Shown here piece after piece: positions 13,532 to 16,275 of a DNA stretch of 16,275 bases. Source of the DNA: Enterocloster bolteae (lineage in GTDB: Bacteria; Bacillota_A; Clostridia; Lachnospirales; Lachnospiraceae); assembly GCA_021769025.1 (NCBI GenBank), contig JAETTS010000016.1:1-16275 (forward strand), written 5' to 3'. The notes beneath the pieces are model-generated. The model ran no database searches and was not told where the DNA came from. It saw only the letters and a program-made list of their open reading frames with translations. Each line of letters begins with the position of its first letter. The first letter of the stretch is position 1. Position numbers and translations under genes: made by a program.

Positions 13532-15103
13532 ATGGCACAGGAGGAAAAGAGGGACGCGATGGAGAGGGAGAATATAGAAGGTACTGCCAGCATGACAGGG
13601 CAGGGCGGAATAGATGATATCCAGGATATAGGTGCAGGGCATAGTGAAGACATAGGGGAAGGAATGGAAACGGAAGACGTAAGCCAGAAGGAGGCGGAGG
13701 CCGCAGTAGCGTGGATTGCAGAGGATGCACAGCTGGATGCAGAACTGGAGGCTCTCATGAAAGAGGATACCTCCGGGAAGAAGAAAAAGAAGAAGAAAAA
13801 AGGGGAGAAAGCAGGGCAATCCGAGAAAGCGGGAAGATCCGGAAAGAAGAAATTTTTTAACTGGAGGGCATGGAGCCGGAAGAGGAAGATTCTCACTGTA
13901 GGCGCTGCCATAGTGGCCGTGATCGTGGTGGTAAATGTGTTTGGAGGAAAGAAGGACAGTGGAGCCATGCCGGTTTTGACCATGCCGGTAACCCTGGGAA
14001 ACGTCACGGAAGACTTGACGGTCAGCGGACCCATATCAGGCACAGACAGTGTGGACGTGGTGTCCAACCTTCACGCAGAGGTGACAGAGATTCTGATCAA
14101 GGAAGGCGATCGGGTGGAGAAGGGACAGCTTTTGGCTCTGATCGATACCAGCGATATTCAGAAGGAGGTGGATATCGCCCAGAATGCCTATGACTTGGCG
14201 GTTACTACATACGAAGAGCAGCAGATTCAGGCGGAAAACGGATATGCCAAAGCGCTACAGGACTATGAGGCGGCCAAGGGAGAGTATGACCGCACCAATG
14301 TGTTGTATCAGGCAGGAAGCGTGTCCAGGGTGGAGTGGGAGACCGCTAGGAATCAGATGAACGATGCCCAGAGAGCCATAAAGAACTTTACTCTGGTAGA
14401 TGGTAAGCCGGTAGCCAATGAATCTTATAATCTTCAGATAAAGAATGCAGAGTTTGAACTGGAGAAGAAAAAAGAGCAGCTGGAGGACTGCCAGGTGGTA
14501 AGCCCCATTGCAGGAACTGTGACCCGTGTCAACGTAAAGGTGGGCCGGTTTGCAGACAAGATCGACGACGACAAGCCCATGTTCATTATTGAGAATCTGG
14601 ATGTGCTGGAGATGAAGATTGAGATCAGTGAATATTCCATCGGCAAGGTAGCGGTGGGGCAGGAAGTGGAGATCAGTGCTGATATCCTAAGCGGTGATAC
14701 GGTAAAGGGAACTGTGACGGCCATCTCCCCCACCGGTGAGATGAAGAGCAGCGGCGGGTCTACGGAGCGCGTGATTCCTACTACCATCCGGATTGAGGAG
14801 AGGGATACCAAGCTGATCGCTGGAATCACGGCCAGGGCCAAGATTGTGCTGAATGAAGCGGATCAGGTTCTGGTAGTACCCATCACTGCTGTCCTGGAAG
14901 GGGAAGAAGGAAGCTATGTGTTTGTGGTGGAGAATAATGTGCTAAAGAAAGTCTTGGTGAATATCGGTGTAGAGAGCGATATCCAGATGGAGATAACGCC
15001 GGTGGAAGAGGGAACTCTTACAGAAGGGATGCAGATCGTATCAGCGCCTTCTATGGCTTTGACAGACGGAATGCAGGTAATGGTTATGCCGTCGATGCAG
15101 TAA
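13532..15103 (+). CDS. ABC efflux membrane-fusion protein (MacA/HlyD type) with long charged N-terminal tail
   Basis: A 523-residue adaptor anchored by one membrane helix (about 119-138) and otherwise outside the cell. After the helix comes a lipoyl-like hairpin half (VVSNLHAEVTEILIKEGDRV), a coiled coil rich in Glu, Lys and Gln (about 210-325), the second lipoyl half (SPIAGTVTRVNVKVG), then beta-barrel and membrane-proximal parts ending near VPITAVLEGEEGSYVFVVE. Such proteins work with MacB-like permeases to export peptides, antibiotics or lipids. Unusual is the cytoplasmic N-terminus of about 110 residues: acidic to residue 80, then Lys-rich with eight Lys in a row (83-90). AAAGGAG (13516-13522) lies 9 nt before ATG 13532. 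It begins an operon with the ATPase and permease that follow. Confidence 0.9.
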   Translation: MAQEEKRDAMERENIEGTASMTGQGGIDDIQDIGAGHSEDIGEGMETEDVSQKEAEAAVAWIAEDAQLDAELEALMKEDTSGKKKKKKKKGEKAGQSEKAGRSGKKKFFNWRAWSRKRKILTVGAAIVAVIVVVNVFGGKKDSGAMPVLTMPVTLGNVTEDLTVSGPISGTDSVDVVSNLHAEVTEILIKEGDRVEKGQLLALIDTSDIQKEVDIAQNAYDLAVTTYEEQQIQAENGYAKALQDYEAAKGEYDRTNVLYQAGSVSRVEWETARNQMNDAQRAIKNFTLVDGKPVANESYNLQIKNAEFELEKKKEQLEDCQVVSPIAGTVTRVNVKVGRFADKIDDDKPMFIIENLDVLEMKIEISEYSIGKVAVGQEVEISADILSGDTVKGTVTAISPTGEMKSSGGSTERVIPTTIRIEERDTKLIAGITARAKIVLNEADQVLVVPITAVLEGEEGSYVFVVENNVLKKVLVNIGVESDIQMEITPVEEGTLTEGMQIVSAPSMALTDGMQVMVMPSMQ

Positions 15104-15157
15104 CTTTAGAACGGATACCAGGGATTGAAATCTGACGGCAGAATGGAGACTGGCGAA

Positions 15158-16177
15158 ATGAAAACATTATCATTAACATGGAAGAAACGAAAAATTCCTT
15201 CTTATCTGACGGAAAATGTCAGCGAGGATCTGATCGTTCTGGAGAATCTGGTTAAGATCTATGACACTGGCCTGATCAAGGTTCTGGGGCTTAAGAAGAT
15301 CAACCTGACCATAAAACGGGGAGAGTTTGTGGCGATCATGGGAAAATCCGGATCTGGTAAATCCACGCTTATGAACATTCTGGGGTGTCTGGACAGACCT
15401 ACCCTGGGGCATTATTATCTTGACGGGATCGATACGGCTTCCATGAATCCCAATGAGTTATCGGAGATCCGCAACTTTAAGATCGGATTTGTGTTCCAAT
15501 CTTTTAATTTGATCTCCCGGACCTCGGCGTTAAAGAACGTGGAACTTCCCATGACCTATGCAAAAAAAGGAAAGAAGGAGCGGCGGGAGCGGGCTATGGA
15601 GCTTTTAAAGCGGGTAGGCTTGGAAAGCAGGGCGGATCACATGCCCAACGAGTTGTCCGGAGGACAGAGACAGAGAGTTGCCATTGCCAGGGCGCTGGCC
15701 AATGAGCCTCCTCTTATTCTGGCAGATGAGCCTACAGGAAACTTAGACACAGCGGCCTCCGAGGAGATCATGCAGTTATTTTCAGACTTGCACAAGGAGG
15801 GGGCTACGGTGGTGGTGGTTACCCATGAGGAGAATATTGCTGCATTTACAGACCGGATCGTCCGCTTTCAGGATGGTGTGATCATCAGCGATACATACAG
15901 GAAGAAAGAAGACGGGGAGAGAAGCCTACAGACAGCCCAGACAGAACAGCTGGCAGAAGAACTGTGGGCGGCCCGGCCCGACGGTTTAAGAGAAGGCGAG
16001 GCGGCCCGGCCCGATGGCTTAAGAGAAGGCAAGGCGGCCCGGCCTGATGATTTAAGGGAACGCGAGGCGGCTAAGACAGATCATATGGGAATGCCTGCCG
16101 GAATTGCCGGGACGGATGATTTTAGAGAGCAGGGCCGGGATAGTCGGCCGGGAAAGGAGGATCCACATGTTGTTTGA
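15158..16177 (+). CDS. ABC transporter ATPase of MacB/LolD type with repeat-bearing C-terminal tail
   Basis: A 339-residue ATPase that powers the permease encoded next. All motifs are present: Walker A GKSGSGKST (62-70), Q-loop FQSFNL (Q114), signature LSGGQRQR (166-173), Walker B LILADEPTGNLD (Asp190, Glu191) and the H-loop VVTHEE (His223). Relatives end near residue 245; this one adds about 95 charged residues with three 11-residue repeats (271-303). ATG 15158 is chosen because TGGAGA lies 9 nt upstream; ATG 15143 and TTG 15125 are possible but have poor ribosome sites. The stop overlaps the permease start by 11 nt, so translation is coupled. The gene lies 54 bp after the fusion protein. 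Confidence 0.92.
   Translation: MKTLSLTWKKRKIPSYLTENVSEDLIVLENLVKIYDTGLIKVLGLKKINLTIKRGEFVAIMGKSGSGKSTLMNILGCLDRPTLGHYYLDGIDTASMNPNELSEIRNFKIGFVFQSFNLISRTSALKNVELPMTYAKKGKKERRERAMELLKRVGLESRADHMPNELSGGQRQRVAIARALANEPPLILADEPTGNLDTAASEEIMQLFSDLHKEGATVVVVTHEENIAAFTDRIVRFQDGVIISDTYRKKEDGERSLQTAQTEQLAEELWAARPDGLREGEAARPDGLREGKAARPDDLREREAAKTDHMGMPAGIAGTDDFREQGRDSRPGKEDPHVV
15968..16066 (+). repeat. Three tandem 33-bp repeats inside the ATPase gene
   Basis: Three in-frame units (15968-16000, 16001-16033, 16034-16066) encode AARPDGLREGE, AARPDGLREGK and AARPDDLRERE; a decayed fourth start (AAKTD) follows. The first two units differ at only a few bases, the third at more, which fits recent tandem duplication. 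Because the unit is a multiple of three, copy number can change without a frameshift. Confidence 0.9.
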
Positions 16178-16275
16178 GAATATGGCTATGGCATTTTCCG
16201 CCATACGGGCCAACAAGATGCGGTCGTTCTTAACTATGCTGGGAATCATTATCGGAATTGGTTCTGTAATCTCCA
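16167..16275 (+). CDS. MacB-type ABC efflux permease (N-terminus only, runs off the window)
   Basis: The first 36 codons are visible. They show the usual MacB_PCD start: an amphipathic segment (MLFENMAMAFSAIRANKMRS), then FLTMLGIIIGIGSVI, the first membrane helix with the G-I-x-IG pattern of this family. AAAGGAGG (16153-16160) is 6 nt before ATG 16167, a strong ribosome site inside the end of the ATPase gene. Confidence 0.9.
   Translation, partial: MLFENMAMAFSAIRANKMRSFLTMLGIIIGIGSVIS

Noticed and set aside
13778..13805. Programmed frameshift at the A-run of the Lys stretch in the fusion protein
   Set aside because: The AAAAAAG heptamer is not in the phase needed for -1 slippage, and the zero frame encodes the full expected protein.

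Overview
The window looks like chromosomal DNA from a gut-type Lachnospiraceae or other Clostridia (inference). The signs are strong AGGAGG-type ribosome binding sites, lipoproteins with Thr/Ala-rich linkers, CUT1 sugar ABC genes without their own ATPase, a YesM/YesN-type two-component pair, and a relic of a DUF4143 ATPase of the kind common in that family. Nearly all genes lie on the + strand; the one clear exception is an AraC-type regulator.

Region 1 (1-760) holds the tail of a cupin protein and a small lipoprotein with an FMN-binding domain and a covalent flavinylation motif. The lipoprotein has a near-consensus promoter and a bidirectional terminator shared with the convergent araC-type gene.

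Region 2 (762-9335) is a carbohydrate-use locus. An AraC regulator is divergent from a GH88 unsaturated glucuronyl hydrolase, with overlapping promoters. A GH43 enzyme and a GH28-like beta-helix enzyme follow. None of the three enzymes has a signal peptide, so they probably act in the cytoplasm on imported oligosaccharides. A solute-binding lipoprotein and two CUT1 permeases complete the import system; a hairpin with a T-run separates the binding-protein gene from the permease genes. No transporter ATPase is present, so a shared MsmX-type ATPase elsewhere is likely. The enzyme mix suggests uronic-acid-containing plant polymers (pectin or glucuronoxylan fragments), but the exact substrate cannot be read from sequence.

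Region 3 (9659-13095) encodes a dCACHE/HAMP/His_kinase sensor and a REC-AraC response regulator, the usual controllers of such loci in Firmicutes. Behind them lie a 48-codon relic of a DUF4143 ATPase and a strong intrinsic terminator.

Region 4 (13351-16275) starts an ABC efflux operon of MacAB type: a membrane-fusion protein, an ATPase and the first 36 codons of a permease. Its promoter region carries three TGTATTAA-like half-sites. Both complete proteins have unusual charged cytoplasmic tails, and the ATPase tail contains three 11-residue repeats.

The most striking signal is a pair of related hairpin elements, one after the GH88 gene (2941-3088, + orientation) and one after the second permease gene (9441-9599, - orientation). 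They share their outer ends (GTCCGC and GCTACGTTGT) and a core of about 46 nt, but the long arms between ends and core have different sequences, each still almost perfectly self-complementary. This pattern suggests a family of mobile or structured elements in which folding is kept while sequence changes.
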